From Xanthostigma xanthostigma (Eukaryota; Arthropoda; Insecta; Raphidioptera; Raphidiidae), in the NCBI GenBank assembly GCA_963575645.1, contig OY754464.1, forward strand, positions 61,788,948 through 61,852,947: a stretch of DNA of 64,000 nt, given 5' to 3'. The position numbers were made by a program, and so were the translations under genes. Position 1 is the first letter of the stretch. Each line of letters opens with the position of its first letter. Below the pieces are notes generated by a model. It worked only from the letters and a program-made list of their open reading frames with translations. It did no database searches and was not told where the DNA came from. Of the stretch, positions 11,600 to 23,013 are shown piece by piece.

Positions 11600-12617
11600 A
11601 ATAGCTAAAATCAGTCTAACAGGTCAAGCTTAAAGTTCTGTAAAGTCCACGAAAAAAACCAATAACACACGGTGTACCCCAAGGATCGGTAATTGGGCCT
11701 ATATTATTTATTATTTATATAAATGACATCATTGTCAACATAAAACCAGCAAAAGCGCTTTTATATGCGGATGACACTACACTAATTATCCAAGAAGAAA
11801 ATCTTTCTAAATTAAATATAAGCTCAGTGAGGGCACAGTCTGAGGCATTGCAGTGGTTCACTGCAAATAAATTGACCCAAAATTTAAATAAAACTCAGCA
11901 TTTGACATTATTCGCTGAAAATAAAAACAATGTTGACAACTTAAATTTATTAGGTTTATTAATCGATCCAACTCTATCTTGGCAAAACCACATTAACAAT
12001 TTAGTTTCCAATTTACATAAAAATATGTATCTAATAAGAAATCTAAGAAACGAAGTAAATCTGTCAGTTTTAAGAATTGCATATTTTTCTCTGTTTAACT
12101 CAAAGATGACATATGGCATAGAATTGTGGGGAAATTCGACTTTCGCAAATAGGGTTTTCTTGGTGCAAAAAAAGGCAGTTAGAATACTGTCAAATGCTGA
12201 ATTTAATGAAAGTTGCAGACCTTTATTTAAAAAACTAAATATTCTAACCTTTTACGACCAATATATTTACTCATGTTTAGTATAAAAAAAATTTAACCAA
12301 CAGTCAAGCGTACATCGTCATGACACGAAATATAAGTGTAACCTTTGTTTGCCTCTAAAAAAATTTACTCATACTAGGTATGGTCCCAATTATATTGGAT
12401 TACAATTTTTCAACAAATTAACACCTGAGATAAGAGACTTGCCCATAGCAAAATTCAAAAAAACCCTAAAAGGGTTCTTAAAAAAATCTTGTTTTTATAA
12501 CTATAAAGACTTTCTAAATAATGATATATTAATCGAAATATTATGTATAACTGACTTGTATTTTGACCATCTTGGTGTAACTGATACAAATAAACATTTA
12601 TTTATTTATTTATTTAT
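11600..12617 (+). mobile_element. 5'-truncated non-LTR retrotransposon (LINE), 3' end
   Basis: It contains the C-terminal half of a reverse transcriptase ORF, a short 3' UTR and a terminal (TTTA)n tail at about 12596-12616. That is the usual form of a target-primed, 5'-truncated LINE insertion. Motif content (GVPQGS, YADDT, and a C-terminal region typical of CR1/Jockey-like LINEs) places it in the Jockey/CR1 group broadly. A 5' boundary and target duplication are not clear. Confidence 0.75.
11644..12576 (+). pseudogene. LINE reverse transcriptase, C-terminal part, one in-frame stop
   Basis: The frame opens at 11644. It reads HGVPQGSVIGPILF at about 11668-11709 (RT domain motif in the palm) and then YADDTT at 11764-11781, with the catalytic Asp pair. 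Thumb-like and connection-like sequence follows (LGLLIDPTLSWQNHI). The frame is interrupted by TAA at 12283-12285 and continues in the same phase through GPNYIGLQFFNKL at about 12373-12411, a C-terminal motif typical of these LINEs. The N-terminal endonuclease and RT fingers are missing. A single stop in an otherwise open frame suggests a fairly young but dead copy. The open part begins before the first ATG-like codon, so no true start is present. Confidence 0.8.
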
Positions 12618-14039
12618 GAAAAGCCTTGGCCATTACTGATTGAATGATTGCTTTGTTGTAGTGTTTTGTACTGTCTTCTGCGATTTAACGGTGTAGCATC
12701 CGTTAATATACAGAGTAACTAGGTAAAGTATTGATATCTGCTACTTTAATTAAAATTTCACATTTTAAAGAATTGTACCCCATAATTTGCAAATTACCTA
12801 CTTATTACTTAATGCGTATATTAACATATTCCGTATTCTAACGGTAACATATATACTACATGGTGAGGAAGGTTTTTATGGTTGGTGATTACGTAATCTT
12901 AGAGTAAATACATTGATTAGTTTAATAATACCAATGTTTTTATAAATAATTATTCAAATTCAAATCTAATTTTTATGCATATCTAATAAAAAACTTTGGG
13001 AAGACGCAATTTCGTTATTCGTTTTAAAAAAATATTTGCATTTTAAATAAAAATGATCGTTTTTTAATAATAAAGGTGAACTATTTTCATTATAACGCAG
13101 CCCTAGATAACAAATTACAATGCTTTTTCAGTAACAGCTGTTCAAATATAACATCAACAGTGTTGAGACAAGGAGAGAACACTTTCTAAGCAAAAAAAAG
13201 TCCGAAGAGAAGAAAAAACGTCTGATTTTATCATATTATATTAAACTATATTATTGTCAGTTATTTCAATGCAAATGCTTCCGCAAGCAGAATTCCTATA
13301 AGATACGTGTGACAAATTCAAACAGAACTCACTCTGCTATGAATGGTACCCAATATTCATACAAATACATATTTCAAACATTTTTTGAATATATACTCGC
13401 ACTGTTTCAACAAGCTGAAAAATTCCGTGCATATGCTGCCATTCACAATATACCTGTAACCATCAGAAAGTCGAATATTTGCTATTTAATATTCCTTTTC
13501 TTATATTTTAAACTACTGACTTTTTCGTGAAAATATGTTAAAAATACTATAAGTATAAAATTGCAAAGGAACTTTGATCTCTAACTTAGTTTTCTTGCGG
13601 GTTTTTCGAGTATTTTGTAGGACAGTGTACACCAAGATGGAAGCAAAAAGTTTTTAAGAAATGTTTGTCTGTTCGCCTTTTGTATTGACATCACACGAAA
13701 TTGGATAGCTTTGATGAAACTTGCTAAATAACATTTAAAGTATACCTAGGGTAGTTTTAACCCAATTACGCTCAGACGGTGAGCCGCTCAAATAGCTCAA
13801 AAACTAGAATTCAGATCGACCAGCTACTAGCACTTCCAAAAATAAAATAATTGATAATATTATCGCGCCCTGAAATCAAATGGAATTATTGAAGTGTGTT
13901 TTTGTAATTATTATTGATAATTTTTTTTCTTTAGAAATAATTTGACTACAACAGAATATTGCGTAGACTGTGCTTGATAGAGACAGATATTATAGTTCAA
14001 ACATGGCTGACAAGTAATTTGATCTTTATGTTATATTAA
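12618..14039. other. Intergenic, no supported feature
   Basis: AT-rich, with no ORF showing a domain. The 73-codon ORF at 13309 is unrecognised. No clear inverted repeats. Confidence 0.4.
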
Positions 14040-14455
14040 TCTATATACTAATATATAAAGCTGTAGAGTTTGTTTGTTTATTTTTTTTTATTTTCTACAT
14101 TTCTTTTTTCTAAGGCTTACATTTCAATTTTTTAAAATTTTTTTGCGACTAATTAAAATTAAATAAAAATTAATAACTCATTTGAAAACTGTTACAACTA
14201 TAGGCACCTATATAAAAATAATTTTCCTGCATTGTTTTCAATTTAATACATTTTATTATATTAAAAGAAATTTATTACTTAAAAAAAGTATAAATACTGT
14301 TTTTTAACGACAAAAACTTTTGAAAGGTAGCGTCGATCATTATGAAGTTTGAACACAACATTCATCTTGGTAAACTAAGATGAATGTGCGTACTCATGTC
14401 CCATCCTTCCCTATTCGTTCTTTTGCACCCGAGTGAAACCGGGCGGGACCGCTAG
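14040..14455 (+). mobile_element. Non-autonomous Helitron, family A, copy 1
   Basis: The 5' end is A|TCTATATACTAATATATAAA. The 3' end is CCCGAGTGAAACCGGGCGGG, then ACCGCTAG|T, with a GC-rich hairpin about 10 bases before CTAG. Flanking A and T fit Helitron targeting. About 150 bp at the 3' side match the copies at 24205-24794 (inverted) and 29440-29661. It has no Rep/Hel ORF; the 62-codon minus ORF at the 3' end is incidental. Confidence 0.7.
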
Positions 14456-17400
14456 TGTTGTATATATTTTGTATTAGTCCTAATAGTATTAAGATTGAAG
14501 CACAATTTTTTTTCTCTCTATAGGTAATAAAAAAAAGTAATTTGACAGTTGTATCGACAATTTTTAAATAATATTTCCTCAAAACTACACGTGAACGTTT
14601 TTTTTTATTATAATTTTTCCGTTATCACTGTGAAATAATCAGTTTTTCACAATTTTGTCTGGAGCCAATTTGGCGGATCTATCCAGTGCTGGTACTAGGG
14701 CCTAAGCACAGGCCAAAGACCAAAGACCCTACAGAGGCGTAGTAATGACCAGACCAAGACCAAGTTTTAAGATTAGAACATTTTCAAGGGCACAGTTATA
14801 GAAGCTCGCTCCGGGAGCATAAAAGGCTAGTTACGGGCATTATGGAAATAGGCCTATCGCATTTATAATAGACGTCCAAAATTAAAAAAAATGTTGACTA
14901 AATGAGATACTCATAAAATATAAATTCACCTGGACGCTGCTCTATTCAATGAATAACCGTATGCTATTAAGAGTATTAAATTGTTCAGCAAATTATTTTT
15001 AATAACATTATTGCTTTCCTGTAAAAAAATCTGTTTGTACACCGTTTAAAATTTTTCTATTGACTTTTGCAGTTTCAATATATGTTTTGTATTGACAGAA
15101 TGCTTTCAAAGCGCCTATTGTACAATTTAACGCTATATAGTACTAAATTAAAATAGCAAAAAATTTCTGGTTAAACCAAATGGACAGCTTAATAATGCCA
15201 AGCTCAAACAATAGACATGAATGTACATTTAAAGCTTTATTGTGTTCGTAAAACAGCATATAGATAAAATCGCCAAAAAATATTACCACTGGACAAAGCT
15301 TGTAGGTATACTAAAATGTAATTACTATTTTTATTTGAACTTAATGTCCAACTGTGAGAATTTGTGACGCCCGTATTTCATTGCAATAATAATTTTATAG
15401 TTCATTGAGTAACGAGGTGCTTTTTATGTTTATGTTTTTGGTTATTTAAAAAAATGGTCTATTTTTATGGATAGAGATTGTAGATAGTGGCGTGTGTGAG
15501 TCGAAAAAAACCTGGAAAATGTAAATATTTTGAGCCGGAACGAGACTACCCCCACCCTCGTTTTCGGAAATCCTGAACACGGTGGTGATATTAAAATTTC
15601 TCTTTGGGGTTGCGCAACTCCCCAAAGTGGCTAAAAACCACCCTTGAACGGGGTTAAACGCACGTTAAACGTGATTGTTACGAAAGCTGTTTATTATGTA
15701 TAACAAGGGTTTTTTTAATATGGCAATTTTGGAATGGTTTCATTGTATTCATTAAATTCGTAAATTATGATTTACCAAAAATTCTCGGCGGACGCTCTTA
15801 ATAAAATGTATTCAATAATGTAAAAATATTAAAAAAAGCCCTAAAAAAGAGCTGCAGCCACTTTAAGAAATTAGAAAATTCGCAAAAATTGTAAGAAGAT
15901 GCGCCATCGCAAAATTGAATTATGTAATGAAAAAGACAGTAACCGTATAATTCGATGTTTGATCAATTGTTCACATAGTTGAATAAAAACTATTTTTTGT
16001 TTGTTTAATTTTTTTCAGTCAAGCAAATATTTTTGTTACTTTGACATATTTTCGTAAAATCAAAACATTTTTTTAAACTCAAACCAATTACCTGTTTTAT
16101 AAAAAAAAACATTTCCCACTGTTTCGCGTTGTAGCAATACTAACGGACGCCCTCAGCTTGAAATTAGACGTCTTTGGTTCAAACTATGGGCAGTGACGCA
16201 TTTTTGTTAGAAATCTTTATAAAACACTACATTAAAAGACCGCGCACACTTGTCAAGCACGGACCTGCACGACCAGCACAGTACGGAGCAAAAAAGCTTG
16301 TTCGCGAAGGTACACATGTTATTTAACGGAGTAACGCATATTAGACCAGCACCTGCAACCAGCAGCCAACAACGACCATCAGTCGGTCGATTGCAATTTC
16401 TGTCTAAATCTAGTGTCATTAATTAATTTGTAATGATAAAACTACTTAAAAATACTGCAAAATGTCTATCGCACATTACGAAATCTGCGGTGTAATTTGC
16501 TGGTTTGTCCAAGTGTAACGATTCAAAACTTTTAGATTACATTGTACGTAGTTTAGAGGTAATAATTAGAATTGGGTATTTACTGTACTTGCCTATTTGT
16601 TTTGTCACGGCGCGTGTCAATTTTGGTTTTGGAATGTTGAACGACGCAGTGAAATAAAGAAAAAAATATGTTTTTGTCTGAAAAAAGGCAGTAGGTTTTA
16701 AAAGGTTGATAGAGAATGTATTAAAATAAGCTGTGAAAAAGTGCTGAAATATTTCCTTTAAACCACATCAGGGAGAATCTGGAGTACTTGGTGATCTACC
16801 GATCCAAATTTCTTTTTGCATGTGTCGTTTAATTGATTATTTTTCACTTTGTCAATTCCAATCACATTAAGATATCAGAAATTTTCTGTGTGTACATTCT
16901 AAGATATCTTGTTCACAACAATTTTATAATAAAACATTCAAAATAAATATTTTAAATTGTTTATTAATTTTATTAAAATTTATTTATTTAATTGTCTCAA
17001 TACTTAGCACAAATAGTTTAAATTATATTACGAGACGATTACGTGAGCTTATCCGAAAAAATCCAAAGGTAATCGTTTCACAAGTTTGTCCAAGTTTGTG
17101 GGCGATATCGTGAAGATTGCAGGTTTGTGATATTGTGTAGATTCATGTTTGACTAGTATGTTGCAGTCTTTTTTTCGGATAATGAAAAAACGACGTGGTT
17201 ACTTTTTTATCTACAAATTGTTTTGTTTTATCTATAAATTATTGTAAAATTCAAATAACTAACGAATTGTAGTTGTAATGCTGATCTCGAATTTGGTACG
17301 TATACAATTATTTGTGATATATTATGTTGACAAGAATTTTAGTTGAGGCTGTTTCAATTAATTTAACGTTTAATAATAATACAGCGCGCTTCACTTCCAG

Positions 17401-17674
17401 AATAATATTTATTACAGTTTTTGTTGTTACCGCAGTTGCGATAAAGTGAAGTTCACAACACTGCCTGTGTTTACTTTATAAGCAAACCACACATTCGAAA
17501 TGATTCCTTCGCATGATGTATGATAATAAGACCAGGTGTGAATGAATGAATGTTTCTCTCGATTTCGAATAATTATTAGTCTTGAGAGAGTTAGCTACAT
17601 ACAATACTTCATAGTACAAACAATCGTATTCAAAACTGTTAAATGCATTAGTATCTCGAGTGATTACGCACAGT
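14456..17674. other. Long intergenic stretch, no supported gene
   Basis: Mixed AT-rich DNA. Minor structures are GGGGTTGCGCAACTCCCC near 15605, and paired TTATCCGAAAAAA / TTTTTTCGGATAA at 17050 and 17168, about 130 bp apart, which could mark a small TIR element. A 70-codon minus ORF at 16207-16419 is unrecognised. Confidence 0.4.
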
Positions 17675-17722
17675 TACCTCAAATGCCTACCCAAAAATGT
17701 TTGATAGCTCTTCTACTAAAAA
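17675..17722 (+). repeat. Isolated terminal piece of the 54.98-57.39 kb foldback family
   Basis: TACCTCAAATGCCTACCCAA followed by AAATGTTTGATAGCTCT matches, inverted, the outer end of the foldback complex at 54981-55020. It also resembles that complex's other end near 57350-57387. Only the terminus is present here. Confidence 0.55.
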
Positions 17723-18245
17723 GGGAGAAATCAGTTTTTCAAAGTACTTTTTCTTTTTAAATAAAAAAAAAGAAATCCATTGAAATTTTACTGTAACATT
17801 TTGTGAAAATAAAGATACATACCAAATAAAATTATTTACAGATTTGTTTAACATTGTTTTGTAATTACATAAAAACACTGCTGTCCATGAACAAATTAAA
17901 AATATTCTAGTGATTTATAATTTTGTAATGAGATCGGAATTCAACTGCAGGACTGCTAAGTACCTACGTAACGTACAATTTTGTTAGTAGAGGTACTTTT
18001 TTATTTATTATTATAGTAAAAAAGTACCTCTAAGAACAAAATTCAAGTTAGTTTTGTTTTATTATTGCAAAATAAACAAAACCATTACAAAACTCCTTTT
18101 AACATAAGAAGAGCATAAGTGATAAAGATCAGGGTTCAAAATTTTCGAAATTGGGATAAACATCTTCTAAATAAAACGTGTTTTTATTATTGTAGATGCC
18201 TGGCAAATTATTGTGATATTGTTTGCTAAAATTCGTACTAATATA
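17723..18245. other. Intergenic containing a ~72-bp inverted repeat
   Basis: Bases 17975-18004 and 18015-18046 pair (AATTTTGTTAGTAGAGGTAC with GTACCTCTAAGAACAAAATT) around a loop of about 10 bases. It could be a hairpin transcript or a tiny MITE. Nothing else is supported. Confidence 0.5.
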
Positions 18246-18480
18246 GTAGAACCTCTTAGTTGAACCTCGATAAGTTTAAAACCTTCAAAGCTCGAAAAAA
18301 TGTTTTATTCCCTTCCTTTCAAGCCGTAAAACCTTCATTATTCGAAATCTTTCCCTACAAGCCATTTCGGAACATAGTTTCCCTCCACAACTTGAAAAAT
18401 AAATTGGATCTCTGTATCTCGAACATAGCAACTCAAAATTAGTTAGAATGAATCTGAACCTCTGGAAGTCAAATGTTTCC
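18246..18480 (+). repeat. Possible pogo/Tigger-type MITE end
   Basis: TAGTAGAACCTCTTAGTTGA followed by ACCTCGATAAGTTTAAAACC resembles pogo-superfamily termini (CAGTAGAACCTC... with repeated TCGAA-like words), next to a TA. A matching right TIR is not clearly present, so this may be a truncated copy. The internal 60-codon ORF is not transposase-like. Confidence 0.35.
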
Positions 18481-19096
18481 TTTCAAAATCCGCCTAAGTC
18501 ACAAAAATACAAAGGCGTATTTTGGAGCAAAGACATGTACACATGTGCTCCAAAATTGCACGTAAGAGACGGCTGTAATATGCATCCCTTTTTTTGTGCC
18601 AAATAGTTCATTTAAATATACAAGCCACATCAAAAGTAATTACGTATAGAGATCGTAGATAACACACGTACACAGAGGTTTAGTGCTCGAAAATGGAAGG
18701 GAAATATTAGTCCCAGTAGTAAAAGACGAATGGCTCATCCATCCAGTAAATTTAAACGAAGTATAAGTAAACTTGGTTTTAACGAAATCTCAATACAGTA
18801 GAGACTTGTTCATTGTGAAAATCATATTTTTATATAATAAATATTAAAGTAAGAGGAAGTTGATTATCATATGCTTATAAATAATTATTTTACACATCGT
18901 TTCCACGAATGAAAATATTTTTACCTGGATTAAAAAGGATTTGCAGTCTTATATAAAGTCTCTAGATTTAGCGTTGTACCCATGTGATAGAGAGAGATAC
19001 CGATGAAATCGACCCAAGATGGTCGATAAAAAATTATCTGTCATTGATATTTTCTTTTAATTTATTACTTTTTTCTTAATTACGAAAACTTTAATA
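18481..19096. other. Intergenic, no supported feature
   Basis: An imperfect GGAGCA...TGCTCC hairpin near 18530-18555. Otherwise plain AT-rich sequence. Confidence 0.4.
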
Positions 19097-19545
19097 GATG
19101 ACCGGTAATTGCTCATATTCCTCTCGGGAGAAGAAACTGACTAATTTGGAATGATTTAACTTCTATCACTTGGGGGCCGGAAATGCGTCCTTTTTAATAA
19201 CAATGACACTTCTGTGAAGAATTTTTATTTAATTTTTTTTTATTTATTGCAAGTTTAAATACACAAAATCTAACGTAAATCTCGTAGTTTTTAGCTTTAG
19301 GAAGGTTGGCCAATTAGTAAGCTACCAGGTCATGAAAAAATTCAGGCCAAAAAATTAGAATTTTTTTTCAATTTTTAACTCCCAAAAATCGGATTTTTGT
19401 AAAAAGAAAACCGAAGTAGATTTTCTCGAAAATGACGCATTTCCAACCCCCAAGTGATAGAGGTTAAATCGTTCCAAATTTATCATAGTTTCTTCTCCCG
19501 AGAAAAATACGAGCAATTACCGATCACCCTGGATATTTTAATTGA
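19097..19545. repeat. ~450-bp MITE with ~95-bp inverted repeats, copy 1
   Basis: The left arm (ACCGGTAATTGCTCATATTC ... TCACTTGGGGGCCGGAAATG) is mirrored by the right arm (ATTTCCAACCCCCAAGTGAT ... GAGCAATTACCGATCACCCT). The interior shares AGCTTTAGGAAGGTTGGCCA and CATGAAAAAATTCAGGCCAA with the copy at 61098-61500. Non-coding. Both copies are in the same orientation. Confidence 0.75.
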
Positions 19546-20040
19546 ATCGTATATACCTCAAAATAGTGGATTTTGTTAAGTCCAGATTTCATTTTTATAA
19601 ATAAAAATATTTCGATATTTAAACAAATTTATGCAAGAAAATCAGCATGATTAATAAAGCAGTTGCAAAAAAGTTTAGTCGTGTCGCTTTTTAATTTTAA
19701 TAAAAAAATAGTAGTTTTTTCCACAAACTTTTGAGGATCCTCGGTGCTCTTTGAACCCCGTTTGTGAATCATGACCCAACATCTTAAAAATTCTCTGATG
19801 TTCACCGTGAATTTGATTATAAAATCCAAGTTATAATTAGTACTATATTACTTGTATAAGTGATAAATTAAAAACTCGATAGTTGTGTGTGATATTTTGT
19901 TAATTATCTAACTTCAAATTGAAATTAAACACATTTATAAACCATAGAACGTCAAATAATGTTCTTACTAGCTGTGGTAAAAATTATTGCCCAATGACAT
20001 TTTAATTATGAACATGTAATTGTTAAATCCGAAGTAAAAT
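19546..20040. other. Intergenic, no supported feature
   Basis: AT-rich; the 66-codon minus ORF at 19629-19829 has no recognised domain. Confidence 0.4.
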
Positions 20041-20162
20041 ATAATCGTTATTAACGTTCGCCAGTGAATATTTGCATTCACTGAAAACACAATTATTATT
20101 GTGTTTGATCGGTGAACGCTAATAATTATTATTAGCAATATTATATATAATGATTGCTAATA
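20041..20162. repeat. Branched palindrome (three-way-junction-like) plus adjacent hairpin
   Basis: An outer 22-bp stem pairs 20041-20062 with 20111-20132 (18 Watson-Crick pairs plus one wobble). It encloses two perfect hairpins: AGTGAATATTTGCATTCACT (20063-20082) and AAACACAAT...ATTGTGTTT (20085-20106). A third hairpin (ATTAGCAAT...ATTGCTAAT) overlaps the right end at 20131-20161. The layout, an outer palindrome holding two smaller ones, is the geometry of T-shaped viral terminal hairpins and of cruciform insertion sites. Function unknown. Confidence 0.6.
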
Positions 20163-20939
20163 TGAACTTGATTGAATCAATGAAATGTTTATACAACTTT
20201 CGTGATATTAATCCGATTTTCGTGGAAAATCAAATCAAATTTCTGCTTAATAAATGTTTAATTAATCAAACAATAATAACAAATTTTATTTACACTGATA
20301 AATACATTTTTACGAGTAAAATCAACAAAATATAAACACTAATTAATTAAAACATCATCGTTTTTTTGCAACATATTTTGTAGTCAAGGGCCAGTTACAA
20401 TAAATTATTTGCTTCGGATCCCAGTTATAGTGTACTAACAGTAACTTGTTCCGTAAGCATTGTACAGCATTTGTCTCTTACAGTAGATAAGTTAGGGATT
20501 TTACTATCTCAAGTCTAATTAGAGTATATCTACTGTATATTAGAAAACTAAAGAGGAAGAGAAGGCAAGATGGAAGGTCTAACTTTCCGAAGTAACTAAA
20601 ATTCGGCATGCATATTAAAAAAATGTATATTATGCGTGAAAGCGGTGAAAATTAATTTCTCGCAAAATATCACCCTCAGCGGAGGCTTGGCGCTTGTTTT
20701 TCGAGTACATATAGTTGCCAAACGGTTAACCGGACAATGAAATTAGACATAGGTAAAAATATATTTCATTAAATTTTACACAGAAATATCTGATTTTCTA
20801 TTTCGTATATTGGTACCCTAACATAGTTGATACCATTTCCCCTCCTAGATTTCGTTCTAAAGACGAGTAACCACGTACATGGACGCACACAGATATATTT
20901 TCAAATATTGTGTAAAAATATTGTAATGACTTTGAAATA
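20163..20939. other. Intergenic, no supported feature
   Basis: AT-rich and largely featureless; the 61-codon ORF at 20150-20335 starts inside the palindrome and is not supported. Confidence 0.4.
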
Positions 20940-21476
20940 AAAAAAAACTAAAGAAAAGCGCAGTTCGGGTCCGCGAGTTAATTTTTCGTGAGAATTACTT
21001 TTTCTGTATCGTCTGCACAATTGCACATGATCCGTAACGTTCGGTTTTTTAATCCCTTTTCGGCGTTGCCGTAACTCGGCACTGACCTTTCTAGTCCATT
21101 CCTTTCGATGCGAGCATTCCACTGATTCCGAGCATAATTGCGAATCATATGAGACGATATGTTTAACTATTTTGTAATTTTCAATTTTATTCCAATTATC
21201 ACTTATATTCGGGCGACTATTTTTATTGTCTCGCTTTACCTCCTATAAGTAGCGCTCCGCGAGCTCTTTACAATGACACCCGTATCAACTTCCTAGCTAA
21301 ACGCGTTTCTACGCTGCATAAATTTTAAAATTTATACAAATCTAATTCGTGACTATCACGCGCATGCGTCTACATTCGTGCGATGACGTCACAGTAAAAA
21401 CAAATCGTGCACGACGAACTCGTGAAGACATGCTCTAATCCTGTTGTGGGCTCAACTATTGTTAACGCATTATAAG
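20940..21476. other. CpG-rich island-like stretch with TGACGTCA
   Basis: This stretch has far more CpG dinucleotides than its neighbours (clusters near 20960-21120, 21240-21310 and 21355-21425) and a TGACGTCAC palindrome at 21384-21392. A 73-codon minus-strand ORF (20901-21122), rich in Arg and Lys, lies at its left edge but matches no family I know. It could be a promoter or first-exon region of an unseen minus-strand gene, or a less-decayed mobile fragment. Confidence 0.3.
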
Positions 21477-22173
21477 CAGCGTTGCCAATTTGTGGGGAAT
21501 TCCCCGAATTGCGGGGAAAACTAACTCAATTGGGGATTGGTGTGAGGATTGGTTCTATGCGGGGAAAACGTGGGGAAATTTTCAAATCTGCATCTGCATC
21601 ACAATACCGATTGTGAATCCAACAGAAGCCCAAAAATTAACTGTTAAATCTCTGACGTCTGTACATAAGCGATTTCCAATACTTGCAAAATTCGTATCAG
21701 CCCAGAAATTAGATGATGAGTGGCGAGCTCACGCTATGCTGGATTTCGTTCAGCACAGATTCGACACGGGCGACGACGCCGAAAGCTACTGGCGAAAAGT
21801 ATTTATTTATAAAAACGCCGCGGGTCAAGATTTGTTTCTAAATTTAAAAGTAGTGCTTCCATTCACCAACGCATCAGTGGAGAGGACGTTCCGTGATTTA
21901 CAAAATATTAAAATAGTCTACTTAATGTCCACTAGAGACACAATAAAAAAACAGGGTGGTATTGTCAAATTTATACCACCCAAAAAAATGTTAAATTGTA
22001 AGATATGGCAAAAGCCCTAATAAATATAAATAAAAACTGCAGGAATTTTACTTTTTTTTTCTTTATTTCTATAAGTGGGGAATTTGTGGGGAATTGGGAT
22101 AATTTTCTCCCCGTATTTGGGGAATTTCGCTTTGATTTTTGGGGAATTAGGAAAATAGGCATTGGCAACGCTG
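21477..22173. mobile_element. Small hAT element, TIR CAGCGTTGCCAAT
   Basis: The ends are CAGCGTTGCCAATTTGTGGG and, inverted, CAGCGTTGCCAATGCC. Subterminal GTGGGGAAT words recur many times at both ends. Flanking 8-mers ATTATAAG (21469-21476) and ATAATAAG (22174-22181) differ at one base, consistent with an aged 8-bp hAT target duplication. The element is 697 bp, so most of a transposase has been deleted; a C-terminal remnant lies inside. The TIR is close to that of the larger element at 38898-43081. Confidence 0.8.
21610..22020 (+). pseudogene. hAT transposase C-terminal (dimerisation) remnant
   Basis: The frame 21490-22020 is open for 176 codons, but its first ~40 residues translate TIR and subterminal repeats, so the true remnant starts near 21610. 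Toward its end it reads LPFTNASVERTFRDLQNIK (about 21855-21915). This fits the hAT C-terminal signature (Leu-Pro ... Ser/Asn-Ala-x-Val-Glu-Arg-x-Phe ... Asn-x-x-Lys) that mediates transposase dimerisation. YWRKVFIYKN lies upstream, as expected for the preceding helix. The BED finger and RNase H-like catalytic core are absent, so it cannot catalyse transposition alone. It might be retained for dimerising with an intact transposase; that is speculation. Confidence 0.75.
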
Positions 22174-22181
22174 ATAATAAG

Positions 22182-23013
22182 TCTCGTAGTTATTAGCGAT
22201 TGAAATCTAAGGATATTTGGTAGCACAAAAAGTTCCACTGGCTATCACTGCACTTAACGAGCGAAAAGATGTTTTCACGTCAAAAAATACGGTAAAAAAT
22301 GTTATTTCAATTTTCGAACTCATTACAATACCTTCTAATGTACTGACAAGTTACAAAGGGAATACTGTTAAAATTAAAAGCTGTGACGGGTAATAAAACA
22401 AAATCACAGCATTATTCCCATTAAAAGACGCAGCATAATTCCGTACCACACCGACGACATTAACAAGCGAAAATATGTACACAACTCCATCGCTCTGTGT
22501 ATGTAGAGGTGCAGCAATCTTCCGTCCAACTTTATTTTCCATTTTCTTGCAACGGCTTCGAATCGCATTAAATTTTATCGAAAGGCATTTTATGACGTTT
22601 ATTTATCGCTTTTTCATACTTCATTTCTTACTTCACAGCTCGTGCAAAGCGCTCTTCTCCGATCGTGCCAGCAGACAGACGGGATTTGAATTCGAGCTAC
22701 TAAAGCGTCACTGAAAGGAATATTTCAGCGGATGTCTTATGTCTGAAACACATTTACCATATGTAATATTCACTCTTATATTACAATGACACAATATATT
22801 ACTGCGTTTTCTGTTATAACATTGTTATTTATGTATTGTAGAAAATCATTTATTTGAAAGTGACTTTCAAAATATACACAAGGGAAATTCTTCGTCTCAA
22901 ATCATCCTTCTAATAACATTAAAGAAACTTTTTTTTTTATTTTTTACTAGCTTCATTGGCGTCTTCGACCTCGTGAACAATCGATGCAAAAATGATGTAA
23001 GCGCATTGTCATA
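22182..23013. other. Intergenic, no supported gene
   Basis: A pair of opposed ORFs at 22351-22714 (63 and 79 codons) overlap and lack domains. No strong repeat structure. Confidence 0.4.

Noticed and set aside
15600-15640. GGGGTTGCGCAACTCCCC as a regulatory palindrome
   Set aside because: Single short palindrome with no supporting context.
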